In this document: in pieces, positions 1 through 11,660 of the stretch
How positions within the stretch are numbered: position 1 is the first letter of the stretch
Layout: each line of letters starts with the position of its first letter
Assembly: GCF_033958435.1 (NCBI RefSeq)
Contig: NC_134137.1
Coordinates: 240,606,501-240,670,500, forward strand
Direction of reading: 5' to 3'
Origin: Carettochelys insculpta
Taxonomy: Eukaryota; Chordata; Testudines; Carettochelyidae
DNA length: 64,000 nt
Translations under genes and position numbers: made by a program
The notes under the pieces: generated by a model
Databases searched by the model: none
The model's input: only the letters and a program-made list of their open reading frames with translations
Told to the model about the DNA's origin: nothing

Positions 1-1076
1 TTATCTCATTATAATTATTTTTTAAAAAGTGATATTTTCCATGTTTACAAAACACAGTCTCATAGGGGTTGAGCATTACTTCAGGGGAAAAATACTTCAG
101 TGTTTTGCAGATCCAAAATGCTACAGGTTAGACAAGCAAACTTTTGGCACTTTTTTTTTTTATTTCACCAGGATGTGATGTGGTTAGATGCATGAGTTGC
201 AAGCTCTGCCACTTAAAAATAGATTGTAGAAAGATCAAATCGTGTAACCCAAGGAACAGTCACATGTCAAAAATAGCATTAATTTTAACCTAAAAATCAA
301 ATGGATGCACAAAACCTACAATCTGAACCCAAAAGTATGTGCAACTCAACTGGGTGTGGAGAAGAGAGAAAAAGAGTTCCAGATCTGTAAAATGACTAAA
401 AGTTCACAGTATAAACATTCATCAGGCTAGTATTGTTATAAATTATTATTACAGTAGCAATAACATTACGTACATTGTAAGCATTTGCTATATAGAAAGG
501 CAGAAATATCACTTACCCAACTCACTGCTGATAGGCCAGGACTCCATTCAATTTTTCTGTCTCTCCTTAACTAAAATTTGTTAGCTAAGCTGTCATGAGG
601 CACTCCAGCATAGACTCCAGCAAGGTTCCTGATTTACAGGAAAGCAGAGGCCTTAGTTTCCCTAATAGACTCAACTGTTGTAGCCATATCAATAGCTCAG
701 GGACCCATTACAAGACCTCAAACAGGTTGCGCTGGGCCATTTTTCACCCAATGGACAAAAAAATCACATTCCACTTCTCCTAAAAGAAACATTTCTCCTT
801 CCTCTTTGCCTAGGTTTAAGGGAGTAAGAGCTCCCAGTGTGAAAATGTTTGTGTTAATCCTTGTATTGACAAGTCTCACAAGGGTTCTTCCCCAGAATGA
901 ACAATATATATATTTTTAACCCAGACTCATCAACCAACAGGTTATGCTAGAAAACATTCATATGGAGTTTAAGATGCACTGGAATCATATATTACTTTCC
1001 ATATCTACATCATTTTTTCAGGCGTAGTCAAATAACCATTGCAAACCTTGCTGCTACACAGTGCTCTTAACTTGTA

Positions 1077-1183
1077 TTATTTTCTAATGAGCTTTGTGAT
1101 ATTAGCTGTTTTTTCTTAAACCATCAACTCCTGGAGCACCACAATTACACAAGGATCCCACTTCCACTAAGTTTCTAGCCTTC
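1077..1183. repeat. 107-bp direct repeat, copy 1
   Basis: This segment matches 2803-2909 over all 107 bases without gaps, with 8 substitutions by eye. The flanks do not match. It is either a local duplication or two copies of an interspersed repeat I do not recognise. Confidence 0.75.
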
Positions 1184-1424
1184 ATGATTCTAGAGAAAGC
1201 CTGAAAATGTGATCACTACCACGAAGGATTAAGAACCATAAGCCAAATGAGGAAAACACAACCTTTATTACTGTTAACAGTCTCATGATTTTGGTGGCCC
1301 CATTCATAAGCACTTCAAAATGGACAAGAGTGGGATTATTGGGCAATGAATATTCAAGATGGGTTCCCCCCTGAAACTTTTATTCAAAATGATCAGGAGG
1401 TTTTGGTTTTGCGGGAGGGGAGAA

Positions 1425-1469
1425 GGTGTGTGGGTGTGGGTGTGTGTGTGTGTCTCTCTCTCTCTCTCT
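1425..1469. repeat. GT/CT compound microsatellite
   Basis: A run of GT dinucleotides broken by GGGT units passes directly into a CT run. It is a simple repeat with no visible coding role. Confidence 0.9.
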
Positions 1470-2802
1470 AAACATTTGGAGGCATTTCATACTTCAAAAG
1501 AGATTTAAAAAACACCAAAAAACCAACCTAACTAATACAGGTGATCCATTAAAATATTAAATGTATCCCACTGAATGAATCACCGAATAAAAATACAATC
1601 ACAGACTTCATGCTGCCATATTTCTCAGGTCTACATAAACTACATTTTGTTTCGCAATAAAAGATATTCTTGGGAAGTAAACCAAGCAATTTTACCAACA
1701 GTCAAGATTGTGCACTTCCTTAACTGGGCATTTTAAATTAATCTGTCAGCATCACTGTTACATTATTCAACCGCCATAATTTCCAGGTTTAATAACCCAA
1801 CAGAATCCAATAAGAAACAACAGAAGCCGTCTCTGAGCTTCAATAAATTACTTTTCTGCACTACAGTTTCTTAGCAGCCTGGAGAGTTCTCTGTTCAGCA
1901 CTTCATCTAGTCTCAGTGCTGACATACCAAATACCCCTTTCTTCAGTAGTTCTGAAAATAATTCACTTTACAAGAACAACTCATAACACAGCACTATAAA
2001 AACACACCAACTTCTACCTACAGTCATAGCATTTGAAGGACTAGCTGTATTAATCTTCATCAAGTTCACGAATTTACAAAAGACACTGTCACTTAACTTT
2101 AACGGGACTTTTCACTCATTAGCAGACAAAGAAAGTCATATGTACGAACAGACATGTGTTTCCTTCCCAAAATGAATTTCTTCCTCTGAAAGCAAGTTTG
2201 ATTTTTGTAAAGTTGCACACAGATGCTGTGTCACTGCCACGTTTTTATTTTTAAACCACATTGTGACACACCTGAATAGAGCGTGAGGCTATTTATATCC
2301 ATGGGTATTCACATCCAAAAGGGATAGCTGCAAATATCTATGGCTCATTTTTGCAGATGTAAACACAAAACTTTGTATCTGCGCTGAGCGCTAAAGCCTG
2401 AGACCCTTACACGACAAAAATCTGTGTACCTCCTATGCACCAGTTTACACCATCTGACGGTCTAATCTGTTATTTATAAAATAAAACAAATATTAGATTA
2501 TCCTTGAAAAGTGAAAAGGGTTATGAAGTGTGTGACAAGGAGAGCAGGGAGGGTCCCCTGTGGGGGCCTCACAATCTCCAGAACCCATATTAATCATGAT
2601 TCTGCATATATGAGCAGTATGTACTAACAAAGAACTTTGCAACACCTAATGGCCATGTTCTGGTGTTTTTCTAGATTTCCAGTAAGACCATGTGATAGAG
2701 AGAGAAATTCTGGATCACTTTCCCATTTTTCCTCCTTTTTCTATTACCTTCTACTTTTGCAGTAACCTTCTACAGTGGCCTAATACATACTGATGTCTAC
2801 CA

Positions 2803-2909
2803 TTATTTTCTAATGAGCTTCATGATATTGGTTGTTTTTTCTTAAAACATCAACTCCTGGAGCACCACAATTACACGAGGATCCCACTTCCATTAAGTTT
2901 TTAGCCTTC
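2803..2909. repeat. 107-bp direct repeat, copy 2
   Basis: Same orientation and length as 1077-1183, about 92.5% identical, starting 1726 bases downstream of it. No flanking duplication or poly(A) tail is visible that would define an element class. Confidence 0.75.
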
Positions 2910-5650
2910 TAACTCATAGTTTCCATCACTAAATGCACTGTAATCAGCTTTGTTACAAGCATGCAGGCTAGAAAATTCATCACTGTGATATGACACCCAT
3001 ATGTTGTGATCACTCTGCTCCCTCAGAGACCAGTGATTTCATTTCTAATCTACACATTATTAAGACAGTGATTTTTATTCTTTAGGAAACCAAACACATA
3101 AGTCTAATTTCTCTCTTGCTCTCTCTCCCAGAACCATCATACATAGTACACTTCAGTGGTGATCAAGCAAGCTTCATTTCCACTGAAGTTCCTTGACACC
3201 TTCCTCAATGGGAACACAATCATATTCCCTCTCTCTAGCACTGCCTCCCTCGAGGCATTTGCACAAGAGACGCTCAGGAGTTCTGGTTAACCACTCTCCT
3301 TATACAGAAAGCAACTTGAATTAACCACCCAGACCCCCCACCTGCAAACCCAAGCAGCTCTCATGTAAAAAGCCATTCCCAAACCAGATCCCAGAGCAAA
3401 CTGTGTTGCTAGCCAAGTCAAGAGGGAAGCCATTGTGATGCAATTTGAAACAATTTAGAGACAAAGCAGGATAGAATTTCCATTGGTTTTGAAGCTACAG
3501 ATCAGAGTCTTCACTGTTCATCTGGGCAAACTCTTCTAGGCCTTGGAGGCTGGACCATCCAGAGATGTTTCAAAGATCAATCCAGAAAATAATTAGTACC
3601 AAATAAACTTACACATTTGACCCCATTACACAGATTCTGGATTTGTGATCATACCTTGACTATCACCCTTGCAGGGTCTGTTACCTCCTGTGCTGTTACA
3701 GCAATTACTCAGGCATTACACATTGCATTCTGTGGAATCAATAACAGGCTATATTGAAGATAAACATTTATTTTTAGTCAAGGCTTAGATTCTAATATCC
3801 CTGCTCATGTTAAGTAATATCTTCCTCTACCAGTAATCCCTCTGCAATAAATATGTATATCAACATTAACGACAGTTCAACTATATGTGAAGCAAGGTGC
3901 TATGCAGCTTGAGCAAAGCAAGCAAAGTTTGCCTCTTGATAATAATACATCTTCAAGTCCCAAACAGGGTCATTAGAACATTTTTATTCTCCAGTGCTAA
4001 TCTGCTTCTGGTATTTATCCAGCCAACTATGGTACATTCAATTACAATCCAAAATTGGCTTTCTTCAATAGTTACAGTACATTTGGGAAAGGATGCTTTT
4101 TTCAGAAGAATTACAAGTGAAATGGTCCCTAGCAGATTATTTTCTCTAGGAGGTCTACATAAATGCTCTCCAACATATCAAGCTACTTTTATTTCTGTCC
4201 CCTAAGTAACATGGAGCAGTCCATAATTCTTCCCTTACGAAACTATCCAACTGTTGCGGCAGAGAGAGAGAGACATAGGCACCAACAGTCAAACCATTCT
4301 AACAGCCTAATATCTTTACATCTAAGGTGACAAGCTATAACTAATATAAAAAATGTTGAGAAGCAACAATGATGAATACATTTCTTTCCTGGTGACAATT
4401 TCCCAGACCATCATTAGAAAAAGTTCTCAGGATATAAATAATTATGATCAACTGAAATCTACTTTATGGTGTATTTTTTCCCAGATTTAGCTAATTATCC
4501 TTGACAATTTGGCTGTTTAGTTCCTCAGTCAGTAGTTCTAAAGACAGATATATTTATATTTTGTATTTTTACGGGTAACAGCAGCTTTCAACAGTTCTTT
4601 GTCTCCAAACCATGGAAATGTCACTGTGGTGATGTATACCATAGGAAATCCACATTGACTCAAAAAGGTTGTTTTTACATACTATAGCTTCATCACTAGC
4701 ACAGTTTACCTTCAGAAGAAATTGTAGCAAAACCAACAGCAAAGTCCAAATGCATGACCTAACTAAATGGGTGTAGTCTAGGAAAAGTTAATAGCTTTTA
4801 TTGTACTCACTGAATAAACAGCCTGAACTAGAAAATCAAAGAGCACATGTCAAGTAAAGCTAAATGTTGACAGATATGGAATGATCACCAAAGCATGCAA
4901 TGCCAGCTAAACCTAAGAGAGAAACCAGGGTCTTCTAGTCCCAAAACACTTCACTGTCAGATCCAGAAGGACTGACCTGCAGCACCAGACCTGAGAGTTT
5001 TTTGTGTCCCACACCATACAAGTACCATTAGCAACAGAGAGGGAGTCTTTGCAGCCACCACCACCACCATCATCCACCAAAGTGTTACACCTGTACTTTG
5101 GTCAATATCCTAGTTTTTCCTCCTCCTACAATACAGCACTGGTTGTTATCCTACGTCCCCCTGTGCCTCTTATACCACTTTCACTGAATACCCTGTCTGT
5201 ATATGGTGCATTTCACTGTCCCTATCTCTGCACCCTCCCCTTTTTCTTACACTCTCTTTCAATTACTCCTCTTCCTCACTTCAACCCCTTATCAAAAAGC
5301 CATTAAGACCCACATTGTCAAAAGGTATTTAAGTGCTTAATGCCTACTGAAATCATTTGACACTGAGCATTATCTTTGAGAATATGTGCCCAAGTTTTTT
5401 ATAGCATAGATAAAATACAGAATGGACTACCAACTCTTGGTATCTGTTTCCCCACCTCCTTTTTGTCCTTAAAAATTACAAAATAATTAGAATGAGAACT
5501 ATGTCTGCCTGTTCTTTTGTACAGCACAGGGGTCGACAACCAAAACAGCAAGAAGGGCCGTTTTTTCCAATTCGGTACAAAAAAATCCTCAGTAATTCAA
5601 AAGCCACAATGTACATGAATACGAGACAGTCTTTAGTAAATAACATCAAA

Positions 5651-5844
5651 AGAAAGGTTACTCACCGTAGTAACGGTGGTTCTTTGAGATGTGTCCCTGT
5701 GGGTGCTCCACAGTAGGTGTCGGGCTCGCCCGGCGCCACAGATCGGATCTTCAAAGCAGTTTCTGCTGGACTGCGCATGCGCCGGCGTGCGCCGCTCCCT
5801 TGCGCGCTCCTGGCCACGTGCGCGATCCGGTCCCCGCCAGTTCC
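5651..5844. repeat. DIRS left inverted terminal repeat
   Basis: This is the 3' end of the element on its coding (minus) strand. From about position 5679 inward it matches the reverse complement of 11661-11825. The outermost ~28 bases, including GGTTACTCACC, are an extension missing from the other end. The repeat is CpG-rich. Confidence 0.88.
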
Positions 5845-5913
5845 TTGACCAACCGCCTCGGATGCTCCTGCAAAACACTAACAGAGATCCGAAGCGGGGA
5901 GGATGGGCGGGTA

Positions 5914-6014
5914 GTGGAGCACCCACGGGGACACATCTTGAAGAACCACCGTTACTACAGTGAGTAACCTTTCTTTCTTCTTCGAGTGTCCCCGTGGGTG
6001 CTCCACAATAGGTG
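5914..6014. repeat. DIRS internal complementary region (circle-junction image)
   Basis: Bases 5914-5974 are the reverse complement of the left terminus and bases 5975-6014 that of the right terminus, joined without a gap. In DIRS replication such a region is thought to act as the splint that joins the ends of the linear intermediate into a circle. It lies just 3' of the recombinase gene on the coding strand, the usual place. Confidence 0.88.
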
Positions 6015-6055
6015 ACTACCCAGCAGTAACCCAAGATAGGAGGTGGGTAATCGGA

Positions 6056-7837
6056 TTATGTGCAGCTTGTCCCCGAGAGGACCGGTGTCGAGAGACGGGT
6101 ATCCTCTTGGAATACCCTGTGAAGGGCGTAATGTTTGGCGAAGGTGTCATAGGATGACCAGGTCACCGCTCTGCAAATGTCTTTTAGCGCAACGCCCTTG
6201 AAAAAGGCTGTTGATGCCACCACCGCCCTAGTGGAATGAGCCCTGGGAGTGGCCAATAAAGGAGTCTTTTTGAGTTCGTAGCACATTTTTATGCAGGATA
6301 CGACATGCTTCGAGATTCTCTGCGAAGAGAGACCTTCTCCTTTCGATTTGGGAGCGAGAGAGACTAGGAGTCTATCCGTTTTCCGGAAGGACTTGGTCCT
6401 GTCTACATAGAAGGCTAGCGCCCTCCTCACGTCCAGGAGGTGTAGGCGCGCCTCTTTGTTAGAGTTATGAGGCTTTGGATGAAACGAGGGTAAAACAATA
6501 GGTTCGTTAATGTAAAACTCAGAAGAAACCTTGGGAACAAAGGCTGGATGCAGCCGTATGGTTACCGCCTCCTTGGAAAAAACAGTGCAGGGTGGCGTTG
6601 CCATAACTGCCGCAAGCTCGCTCACCCTGCGAGCTGACGTAATTGCGAGAAGAAAGGTCATCTTTATCGTAAGGAGGCGGAGGGAAACCGTGGCCAAGGG
6701 CTCAAACGGTGGTCCCGTTAGCGCGTTATGCACCAGGTCCAAGTTCCACGAAGGTGGAAGCGGTTTCCGAGGGGGGTATAGGTTTACCAACCCTTTGAGG
6801 AACCTGGTAACCATGGGATGGGCGAACACCGTGTGCCCTTCCTCCTCGTGTCTGAACGCCGAAATGGTGGCAAGGTGGACCTTTAACGAGGATAGTGAGA
6901 GTCCTCCTCTCTTGAGGTCCAGTAAATACTCTAATATTACAGGTATAGGCACCGAAAGGGGGGCCAGCTGTTTGGTAGCACACCAAGCCGTGAAGCGAGT
7001 CCATTTCTGCTTGTAGGTCTTCCTGGTGGAAGTCCTCCTGCTACTTTCTAGGACTTGCTGCACTTCCTCTGTGCATGCGCTCTCTAGGGAGCTGAGCCAT
7101 GGATTAACCATGCTTGTAGTCGCAGGCGTTGGGGGTGCGGCTGCACTATGGACCCCTGGGCTTGCGTGAGCAGATCCGGCGCCACCGGAAGAGGCATCGG
7201 TGGACGGTCCGACATGCGCAGGAGAAGGGGGAACCATTGCTGTCGATCCCACGCTGGGACTATCAGGATCATTCGGGCTCCTTCCCTCCTGGCTTTCTGC
7301 AAGACTTTGTGGATCAGCATTGTGGGAGGAAAAGCGTAAAGCGGGGGGCCCCTCCACGAGATCACGAACGCGTCCCCCAGGGACCCCCATCCCAGTCCTG
7401 CCCTGGAGCAGAATCGTGGGCACTTCTTGTTGTGTTGAGTGGCAAACAGGTCTATCTGGGGAAAACCCCATGCATGGAAAATTGGTCATAGCAGATCGGG
7501 ACGGATCTGCCACTCGTGCGTGAGTGCAAAACGCCTGCTTAGCTGGTCTGCCTTCACAACCGATCTGCCACTCGTGCGTGAGTGCAAAACGCCTGCTTAG
7601 CTGGTCTGCCTTCACATTGTGAGCGCCTGGTAAGTACGAGGCTTTCAAGATTATATTGTTGGCGATGCACCAGTTCCATAACCGGACTGCTTCCGCACAT
7701 AAGGCACGGGAACGAGCTCCTCCTTGCCGATTTATATAAAACATGGTGGAGGTATTGTCTGTACTGATTCCCGATGACTTTGCCTTGTATATGGTCTCGA
7801 AAGTGTCTGCAGGCGTTGAACACTGCTCTGAGCTCAA
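6056..7837 (-). CDS. DIRS tyrosine recombinase (YR), with an artefactual RNase H lead-in
   Basis: An open frame of 593 codons. The C-terminal ~340 residues form a tyrosine recombinase/phage-integrase fold protein, which would insert the circular DNA copy of the element. Visible catalytic features: an arginine in the segment TSARRVSELAAV, the HxxR pair in AHSTRAVVAS, and a tyrosine in FAKHYAL near the C-terminus. An N-terminal SAM-like region (RKTYKQKWTRFTAWC) precedes it. The first ~90 codons are not native to this gene. They are the end of the RNase H domain, including the motif STDNTSTMFY, brought into the YR frame by the 58-bp tandem duplication at 7504-7619. The native YR start should therefore lie downstream of the duplication; I cannot fix it. 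This is the only DIRS gene without an internal stop. Function in this copy is not established. Confidence 0.85.
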   Translation of the reverse strand: MSSEQCSTPADTFETIYKAKSSGISTDNTSTMFYINRQGGARSRALCAEAVRLWNWCIANNIILKASYLPGAHNVKADQLSRRFALTHEWQIGCEGRPAKQAFCTHARVADPSRSAMTNFPCMGFSPDRPVCHSTQQEVPTILLQGRTGMGVPGGRVRDLVEGPPALRFSSHNADPQSLAESQEGRSPNDPDSPSVGSTAMVPPSPAHVGPSTDASSGGAGSAHASPGVHSAAAPPTPATTSMVNPWLSSLESACTEEVQQVLESSRRTSTRKTYKQKWTRFTAWCATKQLAPLSVPIPVILEYLLDLKRGGLSLSSLKVHLATISAFRHEEEGHTVFAHPMVTRFLKGLVNLYPPRKPLPPSWNLDLVHNALTGPPFEPLATVSLRLLTIKMTFLLAITSARRVSELAAVMATPPCTVFSKEAVTIRLHPAFVPKVSSEFYINEPIVLPSFHPKPHNSNKEARLHLLDVRRALAFYVDRTKSFRKTDRLLVSLAPKSKGEGLSSQRISKHVVSCIKMCYELKKTPLLATPRAHSTRAVVASTAFFKGVALKDICRAVTWSSYDTFAKHYALHRVFQEDTRLSTPVLSGTSCT

Positions 7838-9347
7838 GTATATTTATGTGCAGTGACTGCCCCGTGGAGGACCACAGCCCTTGAGTCACCTCTTCGCCCA
7901 TGTGTGCTCCCCACCCTATGAGGGAGGCATCTGTAGTAAGAAAAACCGATATTTGTGGTTGGTGGAAGGGTACCCCTGTTAGCAAGTTCTTGGGGTTTAC
8001 CCACCATTGCAGGGATTTGCACACCTCTGCTGTGGGTGACACCACCCTGTGAACGGTGTGTGCTGCCGGTTTGTATACGCTCGCCAGCCAGTGCTGCATG
8101 CTGCGCATGTGTAACCTGGCATTCTGTACTACGAACGTCGCCGCTGCCATGTGGCCCAGCGGCTGTAAGCACGTCAGGACCGGCACCGTAGGGCGGAAGG
8201 TGATGACCTGCACGAGGGAGCCGATGGCCCGAAAGCGAGTCTCTGGTAGATATACTCTCGCTGTAATAGAATTTATGCGTGCCCCTATGAACTCTATGTC
8301 CTGTGTGGGGTCTATCTTTGATTTTGCCAGATTGATAACCAAGCCGAGCGAAGAGAACGTGCCTGCTGTGACGCGTATCATGCGTAGTACCTCCTCCTTC
8401 GAGGCCCCTTTGAGTAGGCAGTTGTCCAGATACGGGAATATAAATACCCCCTGTCTGTGCAGGTAGGCTGACACCACTGCCAAGGTCTTGGTGAAGACTC
8501 TGGGGGCCGAGGAGAGGCCAAACGGTAGGACCTTGTACTGGAAGTGTTCGTTGCCTACCATGAACCGGAGGAATCACCGGTGAGCCGGATGGATAGTTAT
8601 GTGAAAATACGCGTCTTGTAAGTCGAGGGCTGCGAACCAATCTCCATCGTCCAGTGCCGTAAGGATGGAGGCGATTGTGATCATCCGAAAGCGTTGCTTG
8701 CGCAGGTACAGGCTGAGGCCTCGAAGATCTAAGATGGGCCTCCAGCCTCCTGTCTTTTTCTCCGTGAGGAAGTACCTCGAGTAGAACCCTTTTCCTTGCA
8801 GTTGCTCCAGCACTCTTTCCACTGCCCCTATGAGCATGAGATGGCCTACCTCCTGCTTGAGCCTCGCTACATGGGAGGCCTCCTGGAGGTGGGGCCTGGG
8901 TGGAGGTCGTGGCGGTGGGAGCGACTGGAAGGGGATGGCGTACCCCATGGCTATGATCTCCAGAACCCATTTGTCTGTGGTGATCCTTTGCCACTGGTCG
9001 TAGAATGGTCGGAGGCGATGGTGGAATAGCCGCTTCGGATGACCTAGTGCGATGGTAGCGATGGCGCAGCCCTGGATCTGCGTGTCAAACTTGTGGCCTT
9101 TGGCCCTGCCCCGAGGACGCATGGCTCTGTTGTGAACGTCACCTGGGAGTTCTGTACTGCTGGTGCTGTTGATGTAGCCCTTGCTCGTAACCCCTGTGGT
9201 ACTGGGGACGCTGTTGCTGGTACCGGTACCGTCTTTGTTGAGGGTAGTACTTTTTCTTTCTGTATGGAGGGGTGTAAATCCCCAGGGTCCTAAGTGTGGC
9301 TCTTGAATCTCTACTGGAATGAAGGACCGAGTCAGTTGATTCAGCAA
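7084..9347 (-). pseudogene. DIRS pol: reverse transcriptase and RNase H, broken
   Basis: The RT domain is recognisable from GGWRPILDLRGLSLYLRKQR, the motif-A segment FAALDLQDAYFHI and KVLPFGLSSAPRVFTK. The catalytic motif C reads YLDN where the family has YLDD, so the second metal-binding aspartate is lost. RNase H follows (TTDASLIGWGAHMG, INILELRAV, then STDNTSTMF), and a C-terminal DIRS-specific tail lies at 7365-7084 (PPLYAFPPTMLIHKVLQKAR). Damage in reading order: TGA at 8574-8576 inside RT; a frameshift near 7780; the 58-bp duplication at 7504-7619, which shifts the frame by one; TGA at 7486-7488. The tail overlaps the YR gene in another frame, as is usual in DIRS elements. Confidence 0.85.
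7504..7619. repeat. 58-bp tandem duplication inside DIRS pol
   Basis: Two units of period 58 (7504-7561 and 7562-7619) share 55 identical bases. As 58 is not a multiple of three, the duplication shifts the pol frame and joins the RNase H end to the recombinase frame. Confidence 0.95.
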
Positions 9348-9420
9348 ACAGCTTCTGCGAGTCGAAGGGAAGATCGACTATCTTTGCCTGCAGATCCCTC
9401 GGTATACCCGAAGTCTGGAG

Positions 9421-11335
9421 CTAGGACTCCCTTCACATCACCACTGCCGTAGCTGTGGAACGTGCTGCTGTGTCCGCAACATCCAGGGTGATCTGAACTC
9501 CCGTCCTCGAGGCCGCGTAGCCTTCTTGCACAATGGCCTTGAGCACCGGTTTCTTGTCCTCTGGAAGCGAGTCCATGAGGGAGGTTAACCTAGTGTAGTT
9601 GTCGAAATTATGGTTCGCTAAATGCGCTGTGTAATTTGCCATTCACAACAGTAGAGTGGAGGAGGAGTAGACCTTTCTGCCGAACAGCTCTAGCTTCTTG
9701 GCATCTTTGTCTGTTCCCCCTGTCCTGAATTGAGATGTCTTTGATCTTTGTTGCGACGACTCCACCACCAAGGAATTTGGTTGTGGGTGGCTGAACAGGA
9801 ACTCCATGCCCTTCGCCGGCACGAAGTATTTCTTATCCGCTCTCTTGTGGACAGGCGGAATAGTCGCAGGGGTCTGCCATATCATAGTGGCGGACTCCAA
9901 GATTGCTTCATCAAGCGGTATTGCTATTTTGGAGGAGGCCGGAGGTCTCAGATTTTTGAGGAGCTTATGGTGTTTCTCTTGCACCTCTGCTGTCTGGATG
10001 CTTTGCGTGAAGGCCACCCTCTTAAACAGCTCTTGAAACTGTTTGAGATCGTCCGGAGGATGGACGTCCCCCGGGGCCGTAGCCTCGTCCGGGGAGGAGA
10101 GCGAGGAACCACTGGGGTACGCCTCTCTGGACCCTTCCGGTTCCTGTTGGTGATGGTACACCCTCTCGCTAGAGGCTTGCGAGGGAAAATCTCGGGGTTC
10201 CATAACCAGTCCCCCCTGAGATACTTGAGTCTCTGTCCCCGTTTGCGATTGCCCTCGGGGATATGAGATCATCTGTGGGGATCTTTCCCTGGTAGATTGC
10301 CGGTGGTGTCTATGCCCCGCGTGATAGGGGCGACCATGGCAGTATAGGCACTGTTCTTGGGAAGGTGACCTAGACCGCTCCCTTGGTGCATACCCTCTGC
10401 GTCTGGGGGAGCGAGATCGTTGAGAGATCTGGGACACTGGAGAGAGCGATTGTGGATAGTATTCCAGCGGCTCAAACCCCAGGAAGGGCGAAGGTGGTCC
10501 CAGCCAGGGCGAGGCTGGTTGTAAAAATGGAGACGGGGACTCCGGGTAGGCTAGGGGGGACCCCTGCCTTCTGGTTGGAGTCTGCAGCATAAGCGGAGGG
10601 CTGAAAGAAAGCAACTCCGCAGCCCTGTCTGGAGAGGGGCTGCGGTGCCTCGTTTTGTGTGCAGCCTTCCCCCTCCCTTGAGGAGGTAACTCCGCCCCCT
10701 GGCGTGTAGGGGGATCTCGGCCCCATCCGCGCCGTGCTTGGCACGCTCATGGGCGGTGCTGCATGGGCGGTGTCCTCCGGTGCCTGCAGGCTGCGTGCCT
10801 GCGCACTCTGCACCGCCGGTTCCCCGGGGGTCGGTGCCGCTGCTTGCGGTGCCGCCGGTACCGGCGCTTGTTTAGCCGCTGCCCTGCCTGCGGTGCGGGG
10901 CGGCTGTTTGATTATCGGAGGCTGAGCCGCTTCCACGTGGCTCTCCATGCCGCCGCCGATCAGCTGTTGCTGCGGCTGGGGGCTGCGCGCTCCTCCCGTC
11001 CCGCTCGCTGTTGCTGCTGGCAGGGATCGGGCTGGGGAGGCTTTCCTCCGTTTTTGCGTTGATGGGGTGAGGGAGGCGGCTTTCCTTTTATGGGTCCCGG
11101 AGGGTCCCTCCTGCTGCGGCCGCTCCGGCACGTCTGGCTGGAGGGCCTTGTCGAAGAGCAGCATTTTAAGCCGCATCTCCCTGTCCTTCCTTGCTCTGGC
11201 TGTTAGTTTTGCACAGAAGGAGCATTTCTGCGTGACATGGGACTCCCCCAGGCACCTTATGCGTAGACTGTGCCCATCAGATGCTGGCATTGCCTCTCGG
11301 CAGGACTCACATTTCTTAAATCCTGAAGAGGACAT
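9421..11335 (-). pseudogene. DIRS gag-like protein gene, broken
   Basis: The frame starts at an ATG at 11335 with a Cys/His-rich N-terminus (CESC ... CLGESH ... CSFC), followed by an Ala/Pro/Gln-rich linker. After a frameshift near 10.6 kb it continues with a region rich in Arg-Ser pairs and a second Cys/His cluster (CLYCHGRPYHAGHRHH), then a helical part (DNYTRLTSLMDSLPEDKKP). In-frame stops lie at 9643-9645 (TGA), 9433-9435 (TGA) and 9421-9423 (TAG). The reading continues past them towards the pol start. The product would be the nucleic-acid-binding structural protein of the particle. Assignment rests on position and composition; gag proteins of DIRS elements vary widely. Confidence 0.75.
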
Positions 11336-11502
11336 TGTTGGTGAGTCTTTCAGTTGTTAACGGGTACTTAGCACCTTCTCTGTGCTGTTTTTCCCCTTCT
11401 CCGATGGCCTGCCACGGCAGGAGGGCTGATGGCCCTAGGCTCCTGGCCTCCAGTGTTCCGCTTGTTACTGGGACTGGACTGAATGCCGTCCCGCTTGTTG
11501 GG

Positions 11503-11534
11503 TTTTTTTTTTTTTTTTTTTTTTTAAAAAAAAA
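11503..11534. repeat. T23A9 homopolymer in the DIRS 5' leader
   Basis: A run of 23 T directly followed by 9 A, between the gag start and the right terminal repeat, read as poly(A) on the coding strand. Length is probably unstable. Confidence 0.9.
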
Positions 11535-11660
11535 CAACTGGCTAACTTGCAGTAGCCTAAGAACTTGAAAACTTTAAAGAAAAAACAGTTAAAACCATTG
11601 AATACACTAACTTGGCCTTAGCCTAGTTCGGATTCCATCTGCAGCCGACAGCGGTTAAGA

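Larger units (their letters stand above)
1..5526. other. AT-rich DNA without a recognised gene
   Basis: No reading frame of convincing length or family similarity is seen on either strand; the longest open stretches are about 100 codons and have no motif. The stretch contains a GT/CT microsatellite near 1.43 kb and two copies of a 107-bp repeat (given separately). It could be intronic or intergenic. If the minus-strand exons proposed near 27 kb are real, it would lie in or beyond the first intron of that gene. Confidence 0.6.

Noticed and set aside
517..575. A small minus-strand exon ending at a GTAAGT-type donor
   Set aside because: The donor is good, but the acceptor has a weak pyrimidine tract and the 54-base frame matches nothing I know.
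6531..7523. Plus-strand open frames of 107-161 codons within the DIRS element
   Set aside because: They lie opposite the recombinase and pol genes and reflect their codon composition.
7834..8994. A 386-codon minus-strand frame overlapping DIRS RT
   Set aside because: RT motifs are in another frame of the same strand; this one contains none.
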